The position numbers and the translations under genes are program-made. Below, piece by piece: positions 15,217 to 24,519 of a stretch of DNA of 64,000 nt; the first letter of the stretch is position 1, and each line of letters begins with the position of its first letter. Where the stretch lies: positions 1-64,000 of the forward strand of contig JAEXGT010000034.1 in the NCBI GenBank assembly GCA_023450615.1. The letters run 5' to 3'. Origin of the DNA: Pseudomonadota bacterium (GTDB lineage: Bacteria; Pseudomonadota; Alphaproteobacteria; Rhizobiales; Beijerinckiaceae). The notes below the pieces were generated by a model. That model was not told the DNA's origin. It saw only the letters and a program-made list of their open reading frames with translations, and searched no databases.

Positions 15217-16388
15217 AGCGATGTCTCCCTCTTTGGGGGCTCGGGAATGTGACCCGCAGGAGAGCCCTGGTCCTTGCGGGCAAATCGATCGATGGCGAAG
15301 GCTTCGATCGGCGTTTGGCTTTTCCCGTCACGGACGAGTTCGGCCAGAACTTCACCGACGCCTGGAGCGATCTGGAAACCCGCGCCCGAAAAGCCGAACG
15401 CGTGAATGAGGTTGGGCGTGGTCCGGCTGAAGCCGATTACCGGATTCCGATCCGCCATTTCGCCTTCCGTGCCGCTCCAGAAGCGGATGGCGTAACTGTT
15501 GCGCAGGGCGGGGAACAATGCCGCGGCGCGGTTCATGATGGTAACGGCGCCGAAACCTGTCGGTCGCGAGAAGTCCAGATCCGCATTCGCTTCGCCGCGC
15601 ATGCCGCCGACGATGCAGTTGCCGCGCTCCACCTGGCGCGCATAGATGCCGCCGCCTTCGGCCCCGATATTCACGTTCATGAAGACGTCGACCGGTTCCG
15701 TGACGATCATGCTCGGATAGATGCGGGTGAGGGGCACCGGTTCCCCGAATGACTCGGCGAAACGGTCTGCCCAGGCTCCGGCGCTGTTGATGACGAAGCG
15801 CGCCCTGATCTCGATCCCCGAACCTGCCGATAGATGAAAGCCTCCCGGCATCTTTTCGACGTGGGATACGGGCGTGTGTTCCATAACCTCCGCGCCGGCC
15901 CGGCGGGCGGCAAGCGCGTAGGCCGCCGAAACGAGGCGCGGATTGGCGTGTCCGTCTCCCTCGCAGAGCGAGGCTCCCGCGACATTCTCCGCGATCCAGG
16001 GGAACCGCTCCCGGAGCTGGTTATGGCCGATCAGTTCGAGGCCAAGGCCAAAATCCGCAATGCGTGCCGCATAGGCTTCGAGAGAAGCCATCTCGGCCTC
16101 CGTCCGGGCGATCTTGAGATGGCCGGAGCGGACGAACTCGCCGTCGATGCCGATGAGTTCCTTGAGGCGCGGCCAGATGGCGTGGGCGCGCTGGGACAGG
16201 GCGATCTGCTCGGGAGGGCGGCCCTGGCGCCTGACGCCACCGTAATTGACGCCGCTCGCCTGAGCGCCGCAGAAGCCCTTGTCGAGAAGAATGACGGATA
16301 GCCCCATGCGCCGAAGAGCGAGCGCCGCCGAACTGCCGACGAGCCCTCCGCCGATGATGGCGACATCCTTGTGAACGGTTCGGCTCAT
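15213..16388 (-). CDS. FAD-dependent oxidoreductase, DAO family, HcnC/OoxB/LhpB-like subunit
   Basis: A 391-aa protein with a dinucleotide-binding site at the N terminus (DVAIIGGGLVGSSAALALRRMG) and the DAO family end, HAFGFSGAGFQIAPGVGEVLAELV. It is the probable catalytic subunit of a heteromeric flavoenzyme oxidising the C-N bond of an amino acid, imino acid or opine. The ATG at 16388 overlaps the previous gene's stop (ATGA). Two partner subunits precede it in the order small 2Fe-2S, FAD/BFD, DAO, as in hcnABC and opine or hydroxyproline dehydrogenases. Confidence 0.88.
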   Translation of the reverse strand: MSRTVHKDVAIIGGGLVGSSAALALRRMGLSVILLDKGFCGAQASGVNYGGVRRQGRPPEQIALSQRAHAIWPRLKELIGIDGEFVRSGHLKIARTEAEMASLEAYAARIADFGLGLELIGHNQLRERFPWIAENVAGASLCEGDGHANPRLVSAAYALAARRAGAEVMEHTPVSHVEKMPGGFHLSAGSGIEIRARFVINSAGAWADRFAESFGEPVPLTRIYPSMIVTEPVDVFMNVNIGAEGGGIYARQVERGNCIVGGMRGEANADLDFSRPTGFGAVTIMNRAAALFPALRNSYAIRFWSGTEGEMADRNPVIGFSRTTPNLIHAFGFSGAGFQIAPGVGEVLAELVRDGKSQTPIEAFAIDRFARKDQGSPAGHIPEPPKRETSL

Positions 16389-17761
16389 GCGGCTTCTTCC
16401 TCCGTCACGATAGAGAGAGGAAGAGGCTTGATGGGCGGCTGCGCACGCAGGCGGCCCGCAGCCTCCACGGGCTGGCCGTGGGTATCGGCCATGACTTCCG
16501 CAGCCGCGCAGGCGCAGATCCGTCCCTGGCACCGGCCCATTCCGACACGGGTCAGCGCCTTCAGGCGGTTCAGCTCGCGCACCTCCTGCTCGCGCATCGC
16601 GGCCCGCGCCTCGCCGACGGAAATCTCCTCGCAGCGGCAGAGGAGGACATCATCGGCGATGCTGCCCGCCCATTCGGCGGGGAAGGGGAATGCCGCTTCC
16701 AGAACGTCACGGAAGCGATGGATCGATGCGAGCTTCCGCTCCAGCACGGCGATCCGCGCGCGGTCGACAGGCAGGCCCGCATCCTCAAGGAGAGCAAGAC
16801 CGGCCCGCTCGCCAGCGAGCTCCGCAGCGTCCGCTCCGGCAATTCCAGCGCCGTCGCCGGCAATATACAAATCGGCGACGCTGGTGCGGCCCGCAATGTC
16901 GCGTTCCGGACGCCACGCACGGTCCCTTGCGTCGAAGACGAAGCGGCATCCCGCCAGATCCGCCAGCTGCGTTTCGGAGCGCAGGGCAAAGCCATAGCCG
17001 ACGGCATCGCAGGCGAGGCGGTGGTCCTTGCCGTTCTCGCTCCAGACGATGCCTTCGACCCGGGTCTCGCCTTCGATCCGCTCGGGCTTCACGCCGAAGC
17101 GCACGGAAACCCCGCGCGCCATGAGTTCGGCCGCATAGCGCATCCCGCGCAGAACCACTCCCGGCTGAGAGGGCAGGCCCCGCAGGAGATTGAACTTCGC
17201 CGAGAACGGCGCGGTATCGAGCACGGCGGCGACGCGGGCGCCCGCTTTCACATATTGCCACGCAACGAGATAGAGCAGGGGCCCCGATCCCAGAAAGACA
17301 ACCTGCTCGCCGATGGCGCAGCCTTGCGACTTCAGGGCGATCTGCGCTCCGCCGAGGGTGAAGACGCCCGGTGTCGTCCATCCGCGAAACGGCAGGACGC
17401 GGTCGGTGGCGCCGGTCGCGAGGATCAGGTGGCTGAAGTCGATGCGGCGCGTTTTGCCGCCGACCGCCACGTCCGCGGTCTCGCCCCGGACATTCCACAT
17501 CAGAGCCTGAGGAAGATAGTCGATCCGGTCTTTGATCCGCGCAAAGGTGTCGTGCAGCGCCGTCGCCTTCGCCGCTTCAGAACCATAGAGGTCGCGCGCC
17601 GTGCGTTTGTCGGGCACGAGCCTCTGGCGATAGATCTGTCCTCCGCCGGATGGCGCTTCGTCGATGACGATCGGCCTCAGACCCGCATTGACGAGCGTCT
17701 GGGCTGCGCGAATTCCGGCAGGCCCTGCGCCGACGATCAGCGGGCGAAGTGTGTTGCTCAC
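16385..17761 (-). CDS. FAD/NAD(P)-binding oxidoreductase with C-terminal BFD-like 2Fe-2S domain (HcnB/OoxA/LhpF-like)
   Basis: A 458-aa protein. The N-terminal FAD site is LIVGAGPAGIRAA, a second GxGxxG-type region reads VVFLGSGPLLYLVAW, and YIAGDGAGIAGADAAELAG comes late. The C-terminal BFD-like domain at about 380-435 has four cysteines in LLCRCEEI and GRCQGRIC. The GTG start at 17761 overlaps the small subunit's stop (GTGA), and the sequence begins directly at the Rossmann strand. It is probably the electron-transfer subunit of the dehydrogenase. Confidence 0.88.
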   Translation of the reverse strand: MSNTLRPLIVGAGPAGIRAAQTLVNAGLRPIVIDEAPSGGGQIYRQRLVPDKRTARDLYGSEAAKATALHDTFARIKDRIDYLPQALMWNVRGETADVAVGGKTRRIDFSHLILATGATDRVLPFRGWTTPGVFTLGGAQIALKSQGCAIGEQVVFLGSGPLLYLVAWQYVKAGARVAAVLDTAPFSAKFNLLRGLPSQPGVVLRGMRYAAELMARGVSVRFGVKPERIEGETRVEGIVWSENGKDHRLACDAVGYGFALRSETQLADLAGCRFVFDARDRAWRPERDIAGRTSVADLYIAGDGAGIAGADAAELAGERAGLALLEDAGLPVDRARIAVLERKLASIHRFRDVLEAAFPFPAEWAGSIADDVLLCRCEEISVGEARAAMREQEVRELNRLKALTRVGMGRCQGRICACAAAEVMADTHGQPVEAAGRLRAQPPIKPLPLSIVTEEEAA

Positions 17762-18048
17762 GATCTCTGCTCCGCGAAGGTTCGAAGATCCATGCCCGGC
17801 TCGAGAGGCGTGCTGCACGCGCGGATGCGCTCGCCCCCGCTCGTCAGGATCCAGCAATCCTGGCACGCGCCCATCTGGCAGAAGCCCGCCCGAGGAGAGT
17901 GCGAGAAGTCGCTCAGGCGCAGCTGGTCGGCCTGAGTGAGAATGGCGGTCAGGACCGTATCGCCCGCCCGTCCCGAACAGGGAACGCCATTCAGCGTGAA
18001 GATGACCGGGGGAAGCTCGTGCCGTGCCAGACGCTTGAGAAGAGCCAT
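17758..18048 (-). CDS. Small 2Fe-2S ferredoxin-like subunit (HcnA-like)
   Basis: A 96-aa protein carrying FTLNGVPCSGRAGDTVLTAIL and the cluster-binding region GFCQMGACQDCWI followed by RAC, four cysteines in the order expected for HcnA-type small subunits. It would pass electrons between the FAD subunits or to the respiratory chain. It lies 10 bp after the permease gene and overlaps the next gene. Confidence 0.88.
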   Translation of the reverse strand: MALLKRLARHELPPVIFTLNGVPCSGRAGDTVLTAILTQADQLRLSDFSHSPRAGFCQMGACQDCWILTSGGERIRACSTPLEPGMDLRTFAEQRS

Positions 18049-18058
18049 ATGCGTTTCC

Positions 18059-18853
18059 TCAGCGCTGGCCGACGAGAATGCGGTCGAGGCCGAAGGCGCG
18101 GTCCAGCACCAGCATGGCGGCGGCCGTGATGGCGATCATCAGGGCGGAGACAGCCGCCATCATCGGGTCGATGGACTCCGTCGCGTACATGTACATGCGG
18201 ACCGGCAGCGTGACGGTTGAGGGCGACGTCACGAAGATCGACATCGTCAGCTCGTCGAAGCTGTTGATGAAGGCGAGCAGCCAGCCTCCGGTGATGCCCG
18301 GCAGGATCATGGGCGCCGTGACGCGGCGAAACGCGGTCCATTCCCCGGCGCCGAGGGTGCGCGCCGCCTGCTCCGCGCTGCGGTCGAGCCCTGACAGGGC
18401 GGCGAGCACGAGGCGAAGAACATAGGGCATCACGATGATGGTGTGGGTCGCGACGAGCCAGGCAAAGCTGCCCGTGGCGCCGATGAGCGCGAACAGGCGC
18501 AGGAAGGCGACGCCGAGCACCAGATGGGGAATGATCAGCGGCGACAGGAACAGCGCGTTCAGGATGTCCCGCCCCGGGAAGGTATACCGGCTGATGGCGA
18601 GCCCCGCGGGCACGGCGATGGCCACGGCGAATGTCGCGGCGAAGGTCGCGAGCCAGATGCTGTTGCCGAAGGACGCCATGAAATCCGGATGCGCGAAGAC
18701 GGCCTTGAACCAGCGTAGCGACACGCCGGTCGTCGGCAGGCTCAGGGTGTTCTCGGGCGTGAACGCGACGAGACAGATGATGACGAGCGGCGCCAGGACG
18801 AATGTCAGGACGAGCGCATGAAAGACGAGAGCGATGGGACCGTTCTTCTGCAT
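18059..18853 (-). CDS. ABC transporter permease (PotC-like)
   Basis: A 264-aa inner-membrane protein with about six hydrophobic segments and the BPD_transp_1 EAA loop EQAARTLGAGEWTAFRRVTAPMILPG. The ATG at 18853 begins directly before the first membrane helix (GPIALVFHALVLTFVLAPLV). It pairs with the PotB-like permease, whose stop lies only four bases upstream. Confidence 0.9.
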   Translation of the reverse strand: MQKNGPIALVFHALVLTFVLAPLVIICLVAFTPENTLSLPTTGVSLRWFKAVFAHPDFMASFGNSIWLATFAATFAVAIAVPAGLAISRYTFPGRDILNALFLSPLIIPHLVLGVAFLRLFALIGATGSFAWLVATHTIIVMPYVLRLVLAALSGLDRSAEQAARTLGAGEWTAFRRVTAPMILPGITGGWLLAFINSFDELTMSIFVTSPSTVTLPVRMYMYATESIDPMMAAVSALMIAITAAAMLVLDRAFGLDRILVGQR

Positions 18854-18857
18854 GGTA

Positions 18858-19718
18858 TCACCCGAGGGTCCGGCGGGCGCGCGCCTCGACCATGCGGTTG
18901 TAGGCAAGCATGATGCAGAGGTTTGCGACGAGCACGATGATCGCGATGGTGGCTCCGAGCGGCCAGTTCAGTTCCTGCAGGTACTCGTCATAGACCAGGG
19001 TCGCCGCCATCTTGAGCCGGCGTCCGCCGAGCAGGGCCGGAACGGCGAAGGCGCTGGCCGAGAGGCCGAAGACGATGAGGCTGCCGGACAGCATGCCCAA
19101 TGTGACCTGCGGCATGACCACACGGCGCAGAGCCGTGAAATGCGAGGCGCCGAGCGTCCAGGCGGCGGCTTCGACCATCGGGTCGAGCTTCTGCAAGGCG
19201 GTCCATACGGGGATCACCATGAAGGGCAGCATCACGTGGACGAGAGCGATGACGATGGCGGTTTCGGTGTAGAGGATTCTGGCCGTCGGAAATCCGAAGA
19301 GTTGGAGGGCCTGGTTCACGAGGCCCTGCGAACCGAGCAGCATGCTCCAGCCGAATGCGCGGACGACGACCGAGACGAGCAGGGGGCCAATGATGACGAG
19401 AAGGAACACCGAGCGCCACGGATCCTTCATGCGCGATAGGATGTAGGCTTCAGGGACGCCGATTGCCGCGCAGATGAGCGTGGTCAGCGCCGCGATGCGC
19501 AGCGTTCTCCAGAAGATCTCGAGATAATAATCGTCGGTGAGGACCGCGATGTAGTGAGAGAGCGTGAAGCTGTTCTGGATGCCGGTGGAATGGTCGTAGG
19601 CGTGAAACGACAGGATGAGCGTCAGCGCCAGAGGCAGAAGCACGAGCCCGGCGAAGAACAGGGCGCCAGGACCGGCAAGCAGCCATGGAGCGGAAATGGT
19701 GCGGGAGCGTGAAGACAT
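18858..19718 (-). CDS. ABC transporter permease (PotB-like)
   Basis: A 286-aa inner-membrane protein with an N-terminal helix (WLLAGPGALFFAGLVLLPLALTLIL), about six membrane segments in all and the EAA loop VEAAAWTLGASHFTALRRVVMPQVTLG. It follows the ATPase gene by nine bases in the same operon. Confidence 0.9.
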   Translation of the reverse strand: MSSRSRTISAPWLLAGPGALFFAGLVLLPLALTLILSFHAYDHSTGIQNSFTLSHYIAVLTDDYYLEIFWRTLRIAALTTLICAAIGVPEAYILSRMKDPWRSVFLLVIIGPLLVSVVVRAFGWSMLLGSQGLVNQALQLFGFPTARILYTETAIVIALVHVMLPFMVIPVWTALQKLDPMVEAAAWTLGASHFTALRRVVMPQVTLGMLSGSLIVFGLSASAFAVPALLGGRRLKMAATLVYDEYLQELNWPLGATIAIIVLVANLCIMLAYNRMVEARARRTLG

Positions 19719-19727
19719 CTTTCTCCC

Positions 19728-20780
19728 TCAAGCCGCTGCGGCGGTGCCTGCCATGATGCGCAGGTTGGCGGGCGACCAGTCGAGGCTGACCGGCGAGCCC
19801 TCGGCAGGCGGCTCGTTGCCCTGATTGGGAATGGAGACCGTCATGGTTCCGACGGGCGTTTCGACCGTGAAGAGCCATTGGCTGCCCAGGAAGAAGCGGC
19901 TGAGGACGCGTCCGTCGAGGCGTCCGGCGCCTGCATCCCGCAGCAGGATCTTCTCAGGACGGATCGACAGCGTGATCGGCGCACCGGGGGCGATGTCCGG
20001 TGCCGATGCTTCCAGCAGAACGTTTCCGATCTGTGCGCCGTTGCCGCGCCAGGTGCCGCTCAGAAGATTGGTCTTGCCGACGAAGGAGGAGATGAAGGCG
20101 TTCGAGGGTTGCTCGTAGAGGCGGTAGGGAGCATCGACCTGCGTCATGCGTCCGTTTTCCATCACGACCACGCGGTCGCTGATCGAGAGCGCCTCGGCCT
20201 GATCGTGCGTGACCATGATGGTCGTGGTGCCGACCTTGCGCTGAATCCGGCGCAGTTCGAACTGCATCTCCTCGCGCAGCTTGGCGTCCAGATTGGAGAG
20301 CGGCTCGTCCAGCAGCAGGACGGGCGGCGCGATGACGAGGGCGCGCGCAATGGCAACACGCTGCCTCTGACCGCCCGAGAGCTGGCGGGGGTACCGGTCG
20401 GCAAAGGAGGAGAGCTGCACCAGGGAGAGCGCCTCGCGAACACGCTCGGTGCGCTCGGCCTGCGGTACGCGCCGCATTTCGAGGCCGAAGGCCACGTTCT
20501 GCGCGACCGTCATGTGCGGGAAGAGGGCATAGCTCTGGAAGACGACGCCGAGGCCGCGGCGATTGGGTTTCTCATTGGTGATGTCGCGGCCGTCCAGGGA
20601 GATCTTTCCGCGCGTCGGTTCGACCAGTCCGGCGATCATCTGCAGGGTCGTCGTTTTTCCGCATCCCGATGGGCCGAGAAGCGAGACGAATTCGCCCTTC
20701 TCGATCGTCAGGTCGACATCGCGCACGGCTGTGAACGTACCGAATTCCTTGGAAACCCTTTCGAGCGTCAGGAACGCCAT
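19728..20780 (-). CDS. ABC transporter ATP-binding protein (PotA-like)
   Basis: A 350-aa protein with Walker A GPSGCGKTT, the Q-loop GVVFQSYALFPHM, signature LSGGQRQR, Walker B LLLDEPLSNLD, switch His in MVTHDQAEA and a C-terminal TOBE region. The ATG at 20780 is preceded by GGAGGAC. It is the first gene of the operon and divergent from an IclR regulator, so the whole transporter-dehydrogenase unit is probably under IclR control. Confidence 0.93.
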   Translation of the reverse strand: MAFLTLERVSKEFGTFTAVRDVDLTIEKGEFVSLLGPSGCGKTTTLQMIAGLVEPTRGKISLDGRDITNEKPNRRGLGVVFQSYALFPHMTVAQNVAFGLEMRRVPQAERTERVREALSLVQLSSFADRYPRQLSGGQRQRVAIARALVIAPPVLLLDEPLSNLDAKLREEMQFELRRIQRKVGTTTIMVTHDQAEALSISDRVVVMENGRMTQVDAPYRLYEQPSNAFISSFVGKTNLLSGTWRGNGAQIGNVLLEASAPDIAPGAPITLSIRPEKILLRDAGAGRLDGRVLSRFFLGSQWLFTVETPVGTMTVSIPNQGNEPPAEGSPVSLDWSPANLRIMAGTAAAA

Positions 20781-20946
20781 ACAGTCCTCCGAATGATTGC
20801 AAAGCCTCGAACCCTGCGGTCCGTCTGAGCACGCTGCCCGGATGTCCATCACGGCGAAGTCGGCAGACCAAGTCAACGGAATGGTTCCGCCCTATGAAAT
20901 TTTTTTGACATTTCTTCCGCTATTTGAAAGAAGCGGCAAAAATAGG
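20781..20946. promoter_or_regulatory. Shared promoter region of the IclR gene and the transporter-dehydrogenase operon
   Basis: An AT-rich patch at 20896-20945 contains TTGACA (20905-20910) and an inverted repeat CCGCT-N10-AGCGG around 20917-20936. That is a plausible IclR site, but no -10 fits cleanly, so the exact promoters are unresolved. Confidence 0.4.
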
Positions 20947-21774
20947 ATGTGGCAGTTTCAAATGTCGGAAGACTCAATATCCGGAATCAGGCGCACGCTT
21001 GGGATTCTCAAGGTTCTCGGAGAGGGAGACCCTCAGGGCATGCGCCTCACCGATATCGCCGCTGCAAGCGCGATCAGTCAGCCCAGCGCCCATCGGGCCT
21101 TGAAGGCTCTGATGGCCGAAGGCTTCGTCGAGCAGGCCGAAGCCAGCCGGAAATACCGGCTCGCCCTCGATTTCTTCGTGCTCGCGGCACGCGCGGCGCA
21201 TGCGGGCGGTCTGCGCCATGCGGCAAGGCCGGCGCTCCTGCGCCTGTCGTCCACCTTGAGCGACAGCGTCTTCCTGCTCGTGCGCAACGGCTTCGATGCG
21301 GTCTGCCTGGATCGGGTGGAGGGGCCGTTCCCGATCAGGACCTTCACGGGCGATATCGGCGGTAAGGTGCCGCTCGGAATCGGGCAGGGCAGTCTCACCA
21401 TCCTGTCCTATCTGCCGGATGACGAGCGCGAGACGATCATCCGCTTCAACGTTCCGCGACTCCTCGACCGCGGGAGCTTCGACGAGGTCGGATTGCGGAT
21501 GCAGATCGATACTGTCCGGAAGACGGGATATGCCAGCCTCAACACCGGATTGATCCCCGGAATGGCCGGAGTCGGCGTTCCGATCCTCGATGCGGAGGGT
21601 AGGGCCGTCGCCGCCTTGAGCATTGGAACGCTGTCGGAGCGGCTGCAGGGGGACCGGCTGCCGCTCGTGGTCGAATTGCTGAAAAAGGAGGCCGATGCGA
21701 TCTCCCGGCAGCTCAATCCCTTCGATCCGACATTGCGCTATCCCGCCCGAAGCCTCGGCGCGGGATCCGCATGA
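20947..21774 (+). CDS. IclR-family transcriptional regulator
   Basis: About 275 aa. The N-terminal winged helix reads RRTLGILKVLGEGDPQGMRLTDIAAASAIS with recognition helix QPSAHRALKAL. The C-terminal ligand-binding domain contains DAVCLDRVEG, GKVPLGIGQGSLTIL and PGMAGVGVPILDAEGRAVAALSI. Starts at 20947 or 20962 are both possible; neither has a strong ribosome site. IclR proteins usually govern the adjacent divergent catabolic operon, here the PotABCD/HcnABC-like unit; the effector is unknown. Confidence 0.9.
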   Translation: MWQFQMSEDSISGIRRTLGILKVLGEGDPQGMRLTDIAAASAISQPSAHRALKALMAEGFVEQAEASRKYRLALDFFVLAARAAHAGGLRHAARPALLRLSSTLSDSVFLLVRNGFDAVCLDRVEGPFPIRTFTGDIGGKVPLGIGQGSLTILSYLPDDERETIIRFNVPRLLDRGSFDEVGLRMQIDTVRKTGYASLNTGLIPGMAGVGVPILDAEGRAVAALSIGTLSERLQGDRLPLVVELLKKEADAISRQLNPFDPTLRYPARSLGAGSA

Positions 21775-21807
21775 TCGCCGTCGGGTGACGGGCCTTTTCC
21801 CAAGGCT

Positions 21808-22599
21808 CTAATGCCCCACATCCGCCTCGATGGCTTCGTGGCGGATTTCCTCCGTCAGTTCAGCCTTCAGGCTCGAAAACTCCGGCGTCGTCTTCATCGT
21901 GTAGTGCCGGGGATGCGGCAGGTCGACGGCAATGTCGGCCTTGATGCGTCCGGGGCGGGCCGACATGACGATGACGCGGGAGGCGAGGAAGATCGCTTCC
22001 TCAATGTCGTGCGTGACGAAAAGAACCGTCTTGCGCTCGCGCTCCCAGATGCCGAGCAGCAGCTCCTGCATCAGGCCGCGGGTCTGGTTGTCGAGCGCGC
22101 CGAAGGGCTCGTCGAGGAGCAGGATTTCCGGGTCGTTGGCCAACGCACGGGCAATGGCGGTACGCTGCTGCATGCCGCCGGAGAGCTGCTTCGGGTAATG
22201 GTTCTCGAACCCGCGCAGGCCGACCTTCTCGGTATAGGAGGCGACGATGTCCTGGCGCTGAGATTTGGGCATGCCCTTCTCGCGCAGGCCATATTCGATG
22301 TTCTCCGCAATCGTGAGCCAGGGGAACAGAGTGTAGGACTGGAACACCATGCCCCGGTCCGCTCCCGGCCCCTTGATCTCGCGTCCATTGAGAAGCACGC
22401 GTCCGCCGCTCGGGCGGTCGAGCCCCGCCACGATGCGCAGGAGCGTGGATTTTCCGCAGCCGGACGGGCCGAGAATGGTGATGAAGTCGTTCTGCGCGAC
22501 CTGAAGGCTCGTCGGCTCGAGCGCACGCACGGGCGCTCCGCCGCGAATGCCGGGAAACACGCGCGAGACATTCTCGATCTGGAGGATCGTGCCGGTCAT
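21808..22599 (-). CDS. ABC transporter ATP-binding protein (NitT/TauT family)
   Basis: A 263-aa protein with Walker A GPSGCGKST, Q-loop MVFQSYTLFPWL, signature LSGGMQQR, Walker B LLLDEPFGALD and FVTHDIEEA. The FPWLT and DNQTR features are typical of the SsuB/TauB/NrtD group. Its ATG overlaps the permease stop (ATGA). It is the third gene of a minus-strand SBP-permease-ATPase operon that has a HutC-type operator upstream. Confidence 0.92.
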   Translation of the reverse strand: MTGTILQIENVSRVFPGIRGGAPVRALEPTSLQVAQNDFITILGPSGCGKSTLLRIVAGLDRPSGGRVLLNGREIKGPGADRGMVFQSYTLFPWLTIAENIEYGLREKGMPKSQRQDIVASYTEKVGLRGFENHYPKQLSGGMQQRTAIARALANDPEILLLDEPFGALDNQTRGLMQELLLGIWERERKTVLFVTHDIEEAIFLASRVIVMSARPGRIKADIAVDLPHPRHYTMKTTPEFSSLKAELTEEIRHEAIEADVGH

Positions 22600-23372
22600 G
22601 CGAGCCTCCAGGCGAAGACCTTGCGGTTGACGGCCTTGAACAGGAAGTCGGAGATCAGGCCGATGACGCCGATGACGATGATGCCGAAGATCATCTGGCC
22701 AGTCGCCATGAGCGCCTGGCTGTCGATGATCATGTGGCCTATGCCGGAGGATGATCCGATGAGTTCCGCGACGATGACATAGGTCCAGGCCCAACCCAGG
22801 ACGAGACGCAGGATTTCCGCGATCTCCGGCGCATTGGCCGGAATGAGCACGCGTTTCACGACGCCCTGATCGGTCGAGCCGAGCGTATAGGCGGCTTCCA
22901 CCAGATCGCGGCGGGTATTGCCCACCGCGACGGCCACCATAAGGATGATCTGGAAGACCGAGCCGATGAAGATGACGAGGAGCTTCTGCATCTCGCCGAT
23001 GCCGGCCCAGAGGATGAGCAGCGGCACGAAAGCGGATGCCGGGAGATAGCGTGCGAAGGACACGAACGGTTCAAGAAACGCCTCGAAGGACTTGTAGGCT
23101 CCCATGAGGATGCCGAGCGGCACGGCGATGATGGCGGCCATGATGAAGCCACCGACCACGCGCCAGACCGTGATGCCGATGTCGCCTAGAAACCCGAAGC
23201 GCGTGAGCAGCAGCCACCCGTCCTGGAGCATGGTGATCGGGTCTGCGAGGAAGGTGCGCGAGACGAAGCCGCCAAGGGTCGCGAAGGCCCAGGCTGCGAA
23301 GAAGAGCACGAAGAAGGAGATGCCGAGCGTGATACGCGTGCTCTGGCCGACAGGTTCGAGAGGACGAGGCAT
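22596..23372 (-). CDS. ABC transporter permease (SsuC/TauC-like)
   Basis: A 258-aa inner-membrane protein with six likely helices and the EAA loop VEAAYTLGSTDQGVVKRVLIPANAPE. The ATG at 23372 is preferred over an upstream TTG at 23396 because neither has a good ribosome site and the ATG suits the usual length. It lies between the binding-protein and ATPase genes. Confidence 0.9.
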   Translation of the reverse strand: MPRPLEPVGQSTRITLGISFFVLFFAAWAFATLGGFVSRTFLADPITMLQDGWLLLTRFGFLGDIGITVWRVVGGFIMAAIIAVPLGILMGAYKSFEAFLEPFVSFARYLPASAFVPLLILWAGIGEMQKLLVIFIGSVFQIILMVAVAVGNTRRDLVEAAYTLGSTDQGVVKRVLIPANAPEIAEILRLVLGWAWTYVIVAELIGSSSGIGHMIIDSQALMATGQMIFGIIVIGVIGLISDFLFKAVNRKVFAWRLA

Positions 23373-23447
23373 TAAGAAGTTGCTTCCGGACAGCAAGGAT
23401 GAGCGGTCGAGCGGTAGCTCAAGGAGAGCTACCGCCGTGAGGGTGCG

Positions 23448-24389
23448 TTACTGGATGAAGCTCGTATCCGCGAGAGCTTCCATATCCGGCTTCTGCTTGA
23501 TGACGCCGGTTTCGAGCAGCAGGTCGGCGGCTTCCGCCGAGAAGGTCTTGAACTCGCCCGCGAAGAATTTCTTGTTCGCTTCGCGGTCCTGCCAGCGCAG
23601 GAACTGGGCCGACTTGCCGAAGGCCTCGCCGGTCTGCTTCACGTCTGCGCCCATGATCTCGTAGGCTTTCGCCTGATCCTTGGCGATCATGTCGAGCGCA
23701 TCGAAATAGCTGTCCGCCAGAGCCTTCGCGGCCTTCGGGTTTTCGGCCAGGAATTTCGGCGTGCAGCCGAAGGTGTCCATCACGGCCGGATAATCGAGCG
23801 TGGTGGCGATGATCTTGCCGGATTGCGGCGCCGCGCGCACCGAGGAGAGATAGGGCTCGTAGGTCATGGCCACATCGTTCTGACCGGCAATGAAGGCCTG
23901 GGCAGCGGGGCCCGGCTCCATGTTGACCACCGTCACGTCCTTCACGGAAAGGCCGTTCTTCTTCAGCATCCACGACAGCACGAAATAGGGAGACGTGCCG
24001 GGCGCGGAGGCCGCGACCGTCTTGCCCTTGATATCCTTGATGGAGGCGACGTCGTTTCGCACCGCCATGCCGTCCGCGCCATAGCTCTTGTCGAGCTGGA
24101 AGATCTGCTTGGTCGGCACGCCGTTGGCGTTCCACACGATCCAGGTTTCGACGGTCGTGGCTGCGCATTGAATGTCGCCGGACTGAATCGCAAGATGGCG
24201 GCTGGCCTGGGGAACCTTCTTGATCGTGACGTCGAGGCCGTTCTTCTTGAAGATGCCGGCTTCCTTGGCGAGCGTGAGGGGCGCGAAGCCCGTCCAGCCC
24301 GAAATGCCGATCGTCACCTTCGTCTCCTGCGCCGCGGCCGGTCCTATCGCCAGCGCCAACACGGCCAGTCCACCCAATACCACCTTCAT
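23448..24389 (-). CDS. ABC transporter substrate-binding protein (NMT1/TauA-like)
   Basis: A 313-aa periplasmic protein with a Sec signal peptide (MKVVLGGLAVLALAIGPAAAQ) and the family start TKVTIGISGWTGFAPLTLAKEAGIFKKNGLDV. The ATG at 24389 has GGAGG six bases upstream; an ATG seven codons earlier fits less well. Ligands in this family include taurine, nitrate and pyrimidine precursors. Here a HutC-like operator about 130 bp upstream suggests histidine, urocanate or a related imidazole. Confidence 0.88.
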   Translation of the reverse strand: MKVVLGGLAVLALAIGPAAAQETKVTIGISGWTGFAPLTLAKEAGIFKKNGLDVTIKKVPQASRHLAIQSGDIQCAATTVETWIVWNANGVPTKQIFQLDKSYGADGMAVRNDVASIKDIKGKTVAASAPGTSPYFVLSWMLKKNGLSVKDVTVVNMEPGPAAQAFIAGQNDVAMTYEPYLSSVRAAPQSGKIIATTLDYPAVMDTFGCTPKFLAENPKAAKALADSYFDALDMIAKDQAKAYEIMGADVKQTGEAFGKSAQFLRWQDREANKKFFAGEFKTFSAEAADLLLETGVIKQKPDMEALADTSFIQ

Positions 24390-24519
24390 AGCAGCCTCCG
24401 TTGCTTTCATATCCTCTGGCCCGTTCTGTCGACTGCATCCCTCGAGGGGTTTTGATCCTGTTGCGTCGAAGGTTTTCCCGAGCGCGCGAATGGCAACATG
24501 CCGTAACGACAATGTCAAA

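Noticed and set aside
15213..18048. A true hydrogen cyanide synthase operon
   Set aside because: The subunit pattern fits HcnABC, but it also fits opine and hydroxyproline dehydrogenases. Linkage to an ABC importer and an IclR regulator favours a catabolic role, so no hcn symbols were assigned.
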